64,000 nucleotides of DNA from Sphingosinicella humi (lineage in GTDB: Bacteria; Pseudomonadota; Alphaproteobacteria; Sphingomonadales; Sphingomonadaceae), in assembly GCF_003129465.1 (NCBI RefSeq), contig NZ_QFFF01000001.1, forward strand, positions 62,001 to 126,000, given 5' to 3'. Shown here piece after piece: positions 37,680 to 45,517 of this stretch. Both the position numbers and the translations under genes were made by a program. Position 1 is the stretch's first letter; the number at the start of each line of letters is the position of its first letter. Below the pieces are notes generated by a model, which worked only from the letters and a program-made list of their open reading frames with translations, searched no databases and was not told the origin of the DNA.

Positions 37680-38420
37680 ATGACCCGCAATCCCCGCAGC
37701 GTGGATCAGGCGATCGCCCGCTTCGACGAGATGGCGGCGCGGCTCGACGGCCATCCGCCGGCGGCCCAGGCGGCGCGGAGGCGCTATTACAGCCGCAGCG
37801 CGCGGGTCCTCGGACGCCGGCTCGCCAATATTGGCATGGCGGTCGGCGCCCTCATCGTCGCCACCATCGCCTTCGGCCTGTTCGTCTCGCCCATCGGCTG
37901 GAGCGGCCTGTTCCTCGTCGCCGTGGCGATGCTGTTCATCCTGATCTTCTTCTCGGTCTGGCCGACGGAAAGGCCGGCCGTCGAATATAAGGAGGACATG
38001 CCGAACAAGGCGGTCGTCCAGCGGCTCGACAATCTTCTCGTCCGCCGTCGCGCTGCTCTCCCCGCCCCGGCCGCGCAGCAGGTGGACGCGATCAGCCGGC
38101 AGCTGCCCCTGCTGGAGCAGCGCCTCGCCGAAGCGAACATCCTCGATCCCCTGGCTCAGGACGCCCGGCGCCTGATGGGCAAGCATATTCCCGAGCTGAT
38201 CGAGCGCTACCAACGCGTCCCGGCGCAGTATCGGCACGAGCGCGACGGCGAAGGGATGACGGTCGACGAGCGCCTCGTCTCCGGCCTCGATGCCGCCAAG
38301 TCCGCGCTCGACGATCTCGGCCGCAAGCTGGCGCATGAGGACCTTACCGCCTTCGAGACCCAGGGCCGTTTCCTCGAGAGCCGCTACAAGGACGAGGGCG
38401 GCGCCATCCGGGGCGAATGA
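37680..38420 (+). CDS. membrane protein A of the telA cluster
   Basis: Protein of 246 aa, not assigned to a named family. A basic N-terminal region with Arg-rich segment (AARRRYYSRSARVLGRRL) precedes two adjacent hydrophobic segments (about 50-72 and 76-95). A long helical cytoplasmic part follows, ending in FETQGRFLESRYKDE. The same tail motif ends the next gene product (FETQRRFIESRYRND), so the two are paralogs. Architecture and linkage recall XpaC-type partners of TelA in other bacteria, though homology is not claimed. Confidence 0.75.
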   Translation: MTRNPRSVDQAIARFDEMAARLDGHPPAAQAARRRYYSRSARVLGRRLANIGMAVGALIVATIAFGLFVSPIGWSGLFLVAVAMLFILIFFSVWPTERPAVEYKEDMPNKAVVQRLDNLLVRRRAALPAPAAQQVDAISRQLPLLEQRLAEANILDPLAQDARRLMGKHIPELIERYQRVPAQYRHERDGEGMTVDERLVSGLDAAKSALDDLGRKLAHEDLTAFETQGRFLESRYKDEGGAIRGE

Positions 38421-38421
38421 C

Positions 38422-39153
38422 ATGGGTTTCGAGCTGGAGCGCGTTCTCTACGAAACCGAGGATTTCCTGAGGCGAAACCTCGGCTCCCAATCCCGCCGCG
38501 AGGCGAAGAAGCGCAAGCTCAGGCGCAAGTTCGAGGAGTGGATGCGCCGGGTGAGGCGCGCGAGCCTGATCCTCGCCGGCCTGCTGCTGGCCTTGATCGC
38601 CTTCAGCCTCCTCGTCGATCCGATCGGCTTCTTCACCTGGCTGGTGGCGCTCCCGACCGTGTTCCTCGTCGCCTTCCTCTCGCTCTTCTTCGGATCGGGC
38701 AAGCGCGCGAGGGCCGAGGATACGACCGCCGCGCCCCTGCCACTCGGCGAGCTGGCCGCCCGCGCCGAGGAAGGCCTGCTCGACCGATCCCAGGAGCTCC
38801 CCGGGCGTGCGCTCCCGGCGGCGGACGCGATCATGACCCGCCTCGCCGAGCTGCAGCCGCACCTCGGCACGCTCGATCCGCAATCGATGCTGGCGGGCGA
38901 CGCGAGGCGACTGATCGGGCAGCATCTGCCGCGCCTCGTCGACTCCTATCTCGATCTGCCGCCAAGCGCCCGGACGCCCGCGTCCGAAAGCAGCGAGCGC
39001 TTCACCGAAAGCCTTGGCATCGTCGCCGGAGAACTGGACACGCTGCTCGATCAATGCTGCCGCGACCGCCACGACGGCTTCGAGACCCAGCGCCGCTTCA
39101 TCGAAAGCCGCTACCGAAACGACGATCTCGGCGACGATCGGACCAAGGCCTGA
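38422..39153 (+). CDS. membrane protein B of the telA cluster
   Basis: Protein of 243 aa, paralogous to the preceding gene product. A strongly basic N-terminal segment (RREAKKRKLRRKFEEWMRRVRR) is followed by two hydrophobic segments (about 46-90, with DPIGFFTWLVALPTVFLVAF) and a helical C-terminal region ending FETQRRFIESRYRND. The start ATG follows the upstream stop by 1 bp, so the pair is translationally linked. Probably a co-complex with TelA at the inner membrane; that is inference. Confidence 0.75.
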   Translation: MGFELERVLYETEDFLRRNLGSQSRREAKKRKLRRKFEEWMRRVRRASLILAGLLLALIAFSLLVDPIGFFTWLVALPTVFLVAFLSLFFGSGKRARAEDTTAAPLPLGELAARAEEGLLDRSQELPGRALPAADAIMTRLAELQPHLGTLDPQSMLAGDARRLIGQHLPRLVDSYLDLPPSARTPASESSERFTESLGIVAGELDTLLDQCCRDRHDGFETQRRFIESRYRNDDLGDDRTKA

Positions 39154-39157
39154 TCCC

Positions 39158-40135
39158 CTGCTGAAACGCCTGTTCCCGGATCCCTTCATCGGGTGGATGA
39201 TCGGGGCCGTTCTGCTCGCGAGCCTCCTGCCCGTGCGGGGCGTAGCCGCGGCCGCATTGGATGCCGCCACCTTGGCCGCGATCTTCTCTCTCTTCTTCCT
39301 TCACGGCGTCCGCCTTCCGAGGGAGGCTCTGGTCTCCGGCCTCACCGATTGGCGCCTGCACGCCGCGATCCTGGCCTCGACCTACCTCGTCTTCCCCGTC
39401 GCGGGGCTGGCCTTGGCGAACCTCTTCCCCGGCCTGCTGTCGCCGGAGCTCTGGGCCGGAATGCTCTTCCTCTGCGCCCTCCCCTCGACCGTCCAATCCT
39501 CGATCGCATTCACGTCCATGGCGCGCGGCAATGTCGCCGGTGCCGTGGCGGCGGCGGCGGGTTCGAACCTGCTCGGCGTGTTCCTGACGCCGCTGCTCGT
39601 GGGCCTTCTGCTCAGCGCTCAGGGGACGCAGGTGTCGTTCAGCGGCATCTGGAATATTGTCGCGACCCTGTTCCTGCCCTTCATCCTCGGCCACGCGCTC
39701 CGGCCGCTCCTCTTCCCGCTCATCGCCGGGCGGCCACGCCTCACCACCTTCGTCGACAAGGGCACGATCCTGCTCGCCGTCTACGGCGCCTTCTCGGCGG
39801 CGCGGGTAGAGGGGCTTTGGAGCCGCATCCCGCCCGTCGACATCGCCGCCGTGATCGGCCTTTGCCTGGTGCTGCTGGCCCTGATCCTCGTCGCCACCGT
39901 CGCGATCGGCCGCTTCGGCGGTTTCAGCCGGGAAAGCCGCGCGGCGATCCTCTTCTGCGGATCGGTGAAGTCGCTGGCGAGCGGGGTGCCGATGGCGCGC
40001 ATCCTGTTCCCCGGCGCCGCGGCGGGGTACGTGATCCTGCCGGTCATGCTGTTCCATTCCTTCCAGCTCATCGTCTGCGCCTGGATCGCGGCGCGGCTGG
40101 CGGCTCAGAATTCTCCGGCGATGGAGAGGACGTAG
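39158..40135 (+). CDS. SBF-like (bile acid:sodium symporter family) membrane transporter
   Basis: About 325 aa and roughly ten membrane segments. FLHGVRLPREAL, AGMLFLCALPSTVQSSIAFTSMARGN and FCGSVKSLASGVPMARILF match the SBF-like branch (PF13593) of the BASS superfamily. Start is unclear: the family begins with M/L-LKRL-PDPF, which here is CTG CTG AAA CGC at 39158, with AAGG upstream. The next in-frame ATG (39197) would cut into the first membrane segment, and the first upstream ATG overlaps the previous gene by about 140 bp. Its 3-prime end overlaps convergent gspN by 31 bp. Substrate unknown. Confidence 0.8.
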   Translation: MLKRLFPDPFIGWMIGAVLLASLLPVRGVAAAALDAATLAAIFSLFFLHGVRLPREALVSGLTDWRLHAAILASTYLVFPVAGLALANLFPGLLSPELWAGMLFLCALPSTVQSSIAFTSMARGNVAGAVAAAAGSNLLGVFLTPLLVGLLLSAQGTQVSFSGIWNIVATLFLPFILGHALRPLLFPLIAGRPRLTTFVDKGTILLAVYGAFSAARVEGLWSRIPPVDIAAVIGLCLVLLALILVATVAIGRFGGFSRESRAAILFCGSVKSLASGVPMARILFPGAAAGYVILPVMLFHSFQLIVCAWIAARLAAQNSPAMERT

Positions 40136-40821
40136 CCGTTGCTGCCGAGGCTGAAGCCGGAAGCCAGCAGACGATCGCGCATCTGGTCGTCGGCGGGGCG
40201 GACGGCCAGCTCCACCTGGTAGCGACCGTCCTCATGGACGCGGAGGCTGAGCGCTTCCATGCCGGACTGGCTGGCTAGCGGAAGCAGCAGCGCGCCCTTG
40301 TCGCAGCGCGCGGTGCCACTGAGGCCGGCGGGCAGGGACAGGCCGGCTATGGCGCCGGCGATACCGGCCTTCACCAGCCCCTCGGCACGGCTGCACTGGC
40401 CGTCGGTGAAATGCGCGGTGACGTCGCTGAGTTCGAGGCTGGCGATCGGCAGCGGCGCGAGCGCGGAGCCGATGTCGAGCCGCCCGGTAGCGTCGTCGAT
40501 GCCGAAATGGTGACGCGACACGGTGATCGAGCCTTGGAGCGGGTCCCCTTCCCCACCCCTTTCCAGGTCCACTCGCGCGCGGCCCAGGAACAGGGGCCAT
40601 GTCCTGAGGCGCGCCTGGAGATCGCCGAGCTCGACGGGACCAAGCTGCGCCTCGCTCAATACGCCGAGCCAGATGCTGCCATTCGCCTCGCGCGCGGCGA
40701 GACCCCGCTGGTCGAGCGACAGCCAGTCCATTCCCAGCCGCAGCGGCAGGAGCGCCACGAGCGCGAACAACGTGGCGCACAGCACGAACAGCGGGCGGCC
40801 CAGCGGCAGGCGGAAGCGCAT
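40105..40821 (-). CDS. gspN: type II secretion protein GspN
   Basis: Protein of 238 aa with one N-terminal membrane segment (LGRPLFVLCATLFALVALLPL) and a periplasmic domain with Cys pairs and WLGVLSEAQLGPVELGDLQARL, as in GspN. The ATG overlaps the gspM stop as ATGA. Last gene of the gsp operon; not every T2SS has it. Its end overlaps the convergent transporter gene. Confidence 0.87.
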   Translation of the reverse strand: MRFRLPLGRPLFVLCATLFALVALLPLRLGMDWLSLDQRGLAAREANGSIWLGVLSEAQLGPVELGDLQARLRTWPLFLGRARVDLERGGEGDPLQGSITVSRHHFGIDDATGRLDIGSALAPLPIASLELSDVTAHFTDGQCSRAEGLVKAGIAGAIAGLSLPAGLSGTARCDKGALLLPLASQSGMEALSLRVHEDGRYQVELAVRPADDQMRDRLLASGFSLGSNGYVLSIAGEF

Positions 40822-41300
40822 CAGCCCGCCCTCGCTCGAAAGGTGACCTCGACGGCGAGAGTCTGATCGCTGTTGGTGCTGGCGCTGAGCCGCTCCACGG
40901 CGAGGCCGCGGTCCTCGAGCTGTGCGACCCAGGCGAAGAAAGCCTGCGGACGCACCGCGTCCATCACGACCGTCGCCGCGACCGCTCCTTCGCGTTCGAT
41001 GCGGCTGACCTGGAACCCCGCCTCGCTCGCGGCGGCGCCGACGATGGCGTCGACCGGACCGCCGAGCTCCGCCGGTTCCTCCCGCTCCAGCCCCGCGATC
41101 AGCTTCGCCTGCGCCCGCGCTTCGGCGAGCGCCACCACCGCATCGCCATGCCGCTCGCGGGCATCGGACAAGGCATCGCCGAGCGGCCGGACGACCAGCA
41201 GCCAGGCGAAGACGATGGCGGCGAGCGCGATCATCGCCAGCAGCAGCCTCTGCTCCCGCAACGTCCGCGTGCGCCACCAGGGCTTCAGGCTGTCCATCAT
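40821..41300 (-). CDS. gspM: type II secretion protein GspM
   Basis: Protein of 159 aa. A short cytoplasmic segment (MMDSLKPWWRTRTLREQRLLL) is followed by one membrane helix (AMIALAAIVFAWLLVVRPL), a coiled segment and a small periplasmic ferredoxin-like domain. This is the GspM layout; it binds GspL in the inner-membrane platform. Start ATG 41300 overlaps the gspL stop by 4 bp. The open frame upstream belongs to the gspL region in another frame. Confidence 0.9.
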   Translation of the reverse strand: MMDSLKPWWRTRTLREQRLLLAMIALAAIVFAWLLVVRPLGDALSDARERHGDAVVALAEARAQAKLIAGLEREEPAELGGPVDAIVGAAASEAGFQVSRIEREGAVAATVVMDAVRPQAFFAWVAQLEDRGLAVERLSASTNSDQTLAVEVTFRARAG

Positions 41301-42406
41301 GACGCGCGCACCGTCAACTCGGCCGTCGGCTGGCCGCCACCGCTTCGGGCGGGTCCCACATCCACCTCGAAGCCGCTCGCCTCGATCCGCTGTTCGAGCG
41401 CGCTGAAGGCGGCCGGCGTGTCGCCCTGCACGGTCGCGCGCAAGCTGCCCTCGCGATCGAAGACCAGGGCCGTCAGCTGGACGTTCGGCGTGGCGCGGAT
41501 CCCAGCAATCAGGCCGGACGCCAGGGTGTCGAAACCGGCACCGCCGCCGCCCAGCTGCGCCAGGCGGGAGTCGAGCTGCCGCGCCGGATCGGTGACGGGG
41601 CCGCTGCCGGGAAGCACGCCCGCCGCCACTTCGGCGGCCTCCGCCTCCAGAGCGTCGGCCGCGAAGGTGTAGCGGAAGATGGAAGCGATCTGGATGGCCA
41701 ATGTCAGCAGCAGGATGCCCGCCGCGACCAGCGCCGTACGCCGCAGGCGCTTCCAATCGATCGCCCAGCGCCGCCGCTTGGCGAAAGCCCCCTGGCGAAG
41801 ATCGACCGCCGGCGCGGCGATGGTATCGCCAAGGCCTCTTTCAAAGGCCTCGTCCCCGATCGTCTCGACAGGGGCGTCGCCAACGACCAGCGCCGCCAAG
41901 TCAGGCTCGATGCTGAAGGCTTCGTTCCGGCCGCGATAGAGCGGGAGCTCGCCCCGATCGTAGCGGCGAAAACCTTCGTCCGGCGCCGTCAGCAGCAGCG
42001 GTTCGGGGATGACACTGTCCGGGTCGAGTCCCTGGGCCTGAAGGCGGCCGAGCCAATCCGCCATGGCGAGCGCCGGCACCAGCGCGACGAGGCGCAGCGC
42101 GTCCCCCTCCCTCCCCGCTCCCACGGCGACGTGCATCTCGGAGACCGGTTGGGCGCTGACCTCCGCCGCCATGAGGCGCGCCGCCGCCGCGGCCTGGGCG
42201 GGCGCGAGACCTTCAGGAAGCTCGAAGCGATGGATGGCCACCGCGTCACCCGGGACCGCGGCCACGATGCGCAGCGGATCGGCAAGGTCCGGCAGCCCCT
42301 CAAGCCCGGTGCCGCGCGCCACGACAGCGCCGTCCCGAAGCCGGAGCCAGCCATCCACGCCTTCACGCCGGCCGAGGAAGATGAGAAGGACGTCGCTCAC
42401 GCTCAA
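41297..42406 (-). CDS. gspL: type II secretion protein GspL
   Basis: Protein of 369 aa. The N-terminal cytoplasmic actin-like domain binds GspE (MAAEVSAQPVSEMHVAVG). A basic stretch and membrane helix near residue 225-245 (TALVAAGILLLTLAIQIAS) precede a periplasmic domain that pairs with GspM. TTG 42406 has GGGGGAG about 6 nt upstream and overlaps the gspK stop; GTG 42400 is the alternative. Confidence 0.92.
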   Translation of the reverse strand: MSVSDVLLIFLGRREGVDGWLRLRDGAVVARGTGLEGLPDLADPLRIVAAVPGDAVAIHRFELPEGLAPAQAAAAARLMAAEVSAQPVSEMHVAVGAGREGDALRLVALVPALAMADWLGRLQAQGLDPDSVIPEPLLLTAPDEGFRRYDRGELPLYRGRNEAFSIEPDLAALVVGDAPVETIGDEAFERGLGDTIAAPAVDLRQGAFAKRRRWAIDWKRLRRTALVAAGILLLTLAIQIASIFRYTFAADALEAEAAEVAAGVLPGSGPVTDPARQLDSRLAQLGGGGAGFDTLASGLIAGIRATPNVQLTALVFDREGSLRATVQGDTPAAFSALEQRIEASGFEVDVGPARSGGGQPTAELTVRAS

Positions 42407-43395
42407 TCGTCACTCCCCCAGCGTCTCGCCACCACCCGCGCCGGCGCGATCCGCGCATCGACGAGCGCGGTCTCGTGCAGCTCGGCCCCTTGAAGCTCGA
42501 CCCGAAGATCGAGCGAGAACCACCGCGTCCTTAGCTGAGGTTGCAGTTGAACGTCGAGCGCCAGATGCGCGTCCTCGAGCGCCGGCTCCCGGTAGAAATC
42601 GACCAGGCTCGCCCATCCCGACGCCGGCCGCTCCGCGATCAGGCGGCGGGCCGCGTCGAGGCTGATCTGATTGGGATCGAGCATGGCCAGCAGAGGCGCC
42701 TGCTCCACGTAGAGCGTGTTGACGTTGATCGGCGACAGATCGGTCGTGGGAAGCGCGCAAAGCCAGGGTCGAACGTGCAGATAGATCTCGGGCGTCATGC
42801 CATTCACGGCTCGCAATTCGCTCACGTCGGCGAAGAGCGTGTTGCCGGTCCTGTAAGGCTGCTCGGCGCCGCCATAGACGCGGTCCTCCGCTCCCTCTCG
42901 GGTCGGATTGACGTCGGCATCGACCCAGTCGCCGGCGCCCTCGGCGATGCGTCGAGCCGTGCCTTCCGGGACTTCGAGGATGCGGAGAAGCGCGACGAAC
43001 TGCTCGATGCCCGCCGCGCGCGGCGCGAGGTCCGTCGCCAGCGCTCCGGTGGCGACGCTGTTGATGTTGAAGCAGTTTCCGCCGTCGCGGACGGTGGCCT
43101 CGACCAGGCCGCCGCCGGGCATGGGATAGCGCCTCGTCTCTCCGTTCCAGCCGCCGGCCAGCGTCGTCCGGTCGGGGCTGGCGGCGAGGATGTCGTCGGC
43201 CCGGAGCGCGAGCAGCGATTCGACGCCGATGGCGAAAGCGCGCGCCTGATCGAGGCCGCTGCTGTTGGCGGCAAGGGCGGTCGAAAGGCGCAATTTCTCC
43301 AGCGCCGACGCCGCAAGCGCCCCCATTACCGCGACGAGCAGCAGCACCGTCAGCAGGGCCGCGCCGCGTTCGGCGCTGGGAATGGGTCGGCACAT
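42403..43395 (-). CDS. gspK: type II secretion minor pseudopilin GspK
   Basis: Protein of 330 aa, the largest minor pseudopilin, at the pilus tip. The leader MCRPIPSAERG is cleaved before AALLTVLLLVAVMGALAAS. It lacks the Glu5 present in the other pseudopilins, normal for GspK. The large inserted helical domain (NCFNINSVATG and SPINVNTLYVEQAP) is present. Start 43395 lies 2 bp after the gspJ stop. Confidence 0.93.
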   Translation of the reverse strand: MCRPIPSAERGAALLTVLLLVAVMGALAASALEKLRLSTALAANSSGLDQARAFAIGVESLLALRADDILAASPDRTTLAGGWNGETRRYPMPGGGLVEATVRDGGNCFNINSVATGALATDLAPRAAGIEQFVALLRILEVPEGTARRIAEGAGDWVDADVNPTREGAEDRVYGGAEQPYRTGNTLFADVSELRAVNGMTPEIYLHVRPWLCALPTTDLSPINVNTLYVEQAPLLAMLDPNQISLDAARRLIAERPASGWASLVDFYREPALEDAHLALDVQLQPQLRTRWFSLDLRVELQGAELHETALVDARIAPARVVARRWGSDD

Positions 43396-43397
43396 GC

Positions 43398-44003
43398 TCA
43401 AAGACCCGCCCCGACCAGGAAGAGCTGGCGGACCGGACCGCCGTCCCGGACGTCGACGATCATCTCGACGGCGCGCGGCAGATCGGTGATCTGGGTCGGG
43501 TCCCACCGCTCGCGCCACTCGCCTTCCGAATCCCGGTAGCGAAGGCGGAGCGCCTCCACGCCTTCCAGCACGGTGACCGGCTCCATCGGCGCCGCGCCGT
43601 CGAGATTGCGATAGGCGATGCGCTCCAGCCGAACGCCGGTGAGGCGATACTCCACCTTCTGCAGCGAGGGCCGGCCCGCGCCGTCGGGATTGTCCCAGCC
43701 GCGCCGGACCAGCGCCAGGGCGATATCGCCCTCCGCGCCGGTTCCTCCCACGAAAGCGGGCTTCACCGCCCCCGCCTCGTTGCGGACGACGCGCGCCGCT
43801 GCCTGGGCGAGGTCGCCGGTCAGCAGCGCGCCCACGCGCCGCATCGCCGCGACATCGTCAAGGCGCGCATCGGCCATGTCCTGGGCGCGCACGCTGAAGG
43901 ACAGCAAGGCGACGCCCGCGGCGGCGATCATGCCGAAGATGAGGAGCGCGACGAGCAGCTCCACCAGGGTGAACCCCTGTTCGCGGGAGGAGGCCGAATT
44001 CAC
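43398..44003 (-). CDS. gspJ: type II secretion minor pseudopilin GspJ
   Basis: Protein of 201 aa with a normal short leader MNSASSREQG, cleaved before FTLVELLVALLIFGMIAAAG (Glu5 present). The C-terminal domain is typical of GspJ (GAVKPAFVGG, LRLRYRDSEGEWRERW). GTG start overlaps the gspI stop by 4 bp. Unlike gspG, gspH and gspI, its leader has no repeat or duplication. Confidence 0.93.
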   Translation of the reverse strand: MNSASSREQGFTLVELLVALLIFGMIAAAGVALLSFSVRAQDMADARLDDVAAMRRVGALLTGDLAQAAARVVRNEAGAVKPAFVGGTGAEGDIALALVRRGWDNPDGAGRPSLQKVEYRLTGVRLERIAYRNLDGAAPMEPVTVLEGVEALRLRYRDSEGEWRERWDPTQITDLPRAVEMIVDVRDGGPVRQLFLVGAGL

Positions 44004-44440
44004 AACGCCGCCCGCCGGAAGATGGTGAGCGTCGCAGATTCCGGTCCGGCCTGGCTGCGCACGCTGATCGTGATCATCTGGATGCGCGGCTCGGGCGACA
44101 GCGCGACGAGCCGGGTCCAGCCCCAGCGGCGGCCGCCATTCTCGACCTCGCCGCTCTCCTGCCCCAGCGACGGCGGCGCCGGATCGGTCATCGTCTCCAC
44201 CGCGATGTTGCGGGCGACGACCTGCGCCATCGCCTGGTCCTGCAGGCGTGCCGTGTTGGAGACGGTGGCGCCTTCCAGGCGCAGCAGCGCCAGCGCCGCC
44301 AGGCTGAAGATGGCGAGCGCCACGAGCATCTCGATCAGCGTGAAGCCGTGTTCAGCGGAACGCCTCGGGGGCGTGAAGCCGTGTTCGGCGGAACGCCTCG
44401 GGGGCGTAAGGCCGGCCTCGCCGGGATTAGACGATGACAT
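44000..44440 (-). CDS. gspI: type II secretion minor pseudopilin GspI with duplicated leader
   Basis: Protein of about 146 aa; mature N-terminus FTLIEMLVALAIFSLAALAL with Glu5. Its leader contains a tandem 11-residue duplication (TPPRRSAEHGF twice), encoded by two 33-bp copies that differ at one base. This creates a second Gly-Phe junction (EHGF-TPP) ahead of the true prepilin site (EHGF-TLI). ATG 44440 overlaps the end of gspH; an ATG at 44452 is also in frame. Confidence 0.9.
   Translation of the reverse strand: MSSSNPGEAGLTPPRRSAEHGFTPPRRSAEHGFTLIEMLVALAIFSLAALALLRLEGATVSNTARLQDQAMAQVVARNIAVETMTDPAPPSLGQESGEVENGGRRWGWTRLVALSPEPRIQMITISVRSQAGPESATLTIFRRAAL
44342..44407 (-). repeat. 33-bp tandem duplication in gspI
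   Basis: Two adjacent 33-bp units (44342-44374 and 44375-44407) differ by one A/G change. Each encodes TPPRRSAEHGF. Confidence 0.97.
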
Positions 44441-44960
44441 CGATCTCGCCATCCGCGCCGATCTCGACCACCACTTGCTCGTCGTCGCGCACCAAGGTCA
44501 GGCGGGCCGGGTCGACGAGTCCGGTGGGATCGAACAGGATGCGCACGGCTTCGCCGCCGTCGGCGCTGGCGCGCGTCCCTTCCGTCCACCTTTGGTCGCC
44601 GAACGGCTTGCGTTCGAGCGGCTGCCACTCGGAATCGACGCGCCGGTCGAAACCATAGCCCGTGCTGGTGACGCGGAGCGACAGGGCTGCCGCATCGATG
44701 ATCGCCCGGTCCCGCGCGGCCGCCGCCCGCGCGGCGAACCGCTCCGCCTCTTCCGTGAGGCTGCCGCGCGTGTCGGGGATCGCCATCACTACGCCGGCCG
44801 AGGCAAGCCCAATTATGGTCAGCACGATCAGCAGCTCGACGAGGGTGAATCCGGCTGTCCTCCCTGCGAGCGAAGCTCGTGGGGAGGGGGACCACCCGAA
44901 GGGTGGTGGAGGGGTAACTGGCGAGGCCTCGTCAGCATACCCCTCCACCATGCTCCGCAT
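44427..44960 (-). CDS. gspH: type II secretion minor pseudopilin GspH with repeat-encoded leader
   Basis: Protein of about 177 aa; the prepilin site is TAG-FTLVELLIVLTIIGLAS with Glu5, then a GspH C-terminal domain. The leader is abnormally long (about 37 residues from ATG 44960) and encoded by the family C repeat between gspG and gspH (RSMVEGYADEASPVTPPPP). No in-frame start codon exists between the repeat and the prepilin site, so the leader must be made from repeat sequence. ATG 44960 has a GGGGGAGG Shine-Dalgarno inside the repeat; ATG 45020 is an alternative that would overlap gspG. Confidence 0.88.
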   Translation of the reverse strand: MRSMVEGYADEASPVTPPPPFGWSPSPRASLAGRTAGFTLVELLIVLTIIGLASAGVVMAIPDTRGSLTEEAERFAARAAAARDRAIIDAAALSLRVTSTGYGFDRRVDSEWQPLERKPFGDQRWTEGTRASADGGEAVRILFDPTGLVDPARLTLVRDDEQVVVEIGADGEIDVIV

Positions 44961-44994
44961 GGTCCCCCTCCCCCCGCTGCGCGCGGGGAGGATC
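44858..44994. repeat. palindromic repeat, family C (copy 5), gspG-gspH junction
   Basis: Variant arms (TCCTCCCTGCGAGC...GGGGAGGGGGACCA and TGGTCCCCCTCCCC...GGGGAGGATC) with the central ACCCCTCCACCA segment. It spans the gap and the first 35 or so codons of gspH. Confidence 0.9.
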
Positions 44995-44997
44995 GGG

Positions 44998-45516
44998 TCA
45001 CCAATTACCGATATCCGCATCGTCGTCCTCGCCGCCCTCGCGGCCGTCGGCGCCGTAGGAGTAGATGTCGAAGGCGCGACCCTCTCCGCCCGGCGCGGCA
45101 TAATGATAGGGATTGCCCCAGGGGTCGTCTGGCAGGCGCTTGACGAAGCCCTCGCTGACCAGCGCCTGCAGCCCCTCGCCGCTCGCCGGATAGTTGAGCT
45201 TGCTGAGGCGATACATCTCCGTCGCCTGCTCCAGCAGCGCGATGTCCGCCTCCGCCTTCTTCACCCGCGCCGTGTCCTGCGCCGGCATGACGTTGATCGC
45301 GACCACTGTGGCGAGGAGGCCGATGATGACGATCACCACCATCAGCTCGACGAGGGTGAAGCCTTCCTCGCCCTCATCCTGCGTCCTTTCGTCATTCCCC
45401 ATCCTTTTGTCATTCCCGCGAAAGCGGGAATCCAGGCGGCGCTGGTGCCTTGCCCCGACTCTGAATGGATTCCCGCTTCCGCGGGAATGACGGGAAAGGA
45501 TTCGGTTCAGGACCAT
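44998..45516 (-). CDS. gspG: type II secretion major pseudopilin GspG with repeat-extended leader
   Basis: Protein of 172 aa from ATG 45516; mature N-terminus FTLVELMVVIVIIGLLATVV, then the GspG domain (AEADIALLEQATEMYRLSKLNYP, DDPWGNPYHYAAPG, GEDDDADIGNW with the calcium-site acidic tail). The leader from ATG 45516 is 52 residues because a family D repeat lies between the start and the prepilin site. ATG 45516 has CGGAG about 8 nt upstream and follows the gspF stop by 1 bp. ATG 45402 would give an ordinary 14-residue leader but has no well-spaced Shine-Dalgarno. Which start is used is open. Confidence 0.9.
   Translation of the reverse strand: MVLNRILSRHSRGSGNPFRVGARHQRRLDSRFRGNDKRMGNDERTQDEGEEGFTLVELMVVIVIIGLLATVVAINVMPAQDTARVKKAEADIALLEQATEMYRLSKLNYPASGEGLQALVSEGFVKRLPDDPWGNPYHYAAPGGEGRAFDIYSYGADGREGGEDDDADIGNW
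45409..45492. repeat. palindromic repeat, family D2 (copy 1), inside the gspG leader
   Basis: GTCATTCCCGCGAAAGCGGG and inverted CCCGCTTCCGCGGGAATGAC arms. In frame with gspG; a second copy is at 59019. Confidence 0.93.
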
Positions 45517-45517
45517 T

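Noticed and set aside
40822-41277. N-terminal extension of GspN into the gspM region
   Set aside because: It is the gspM gene read in another frame; the ATG at 40821 with the ATGA overlap is the real start.
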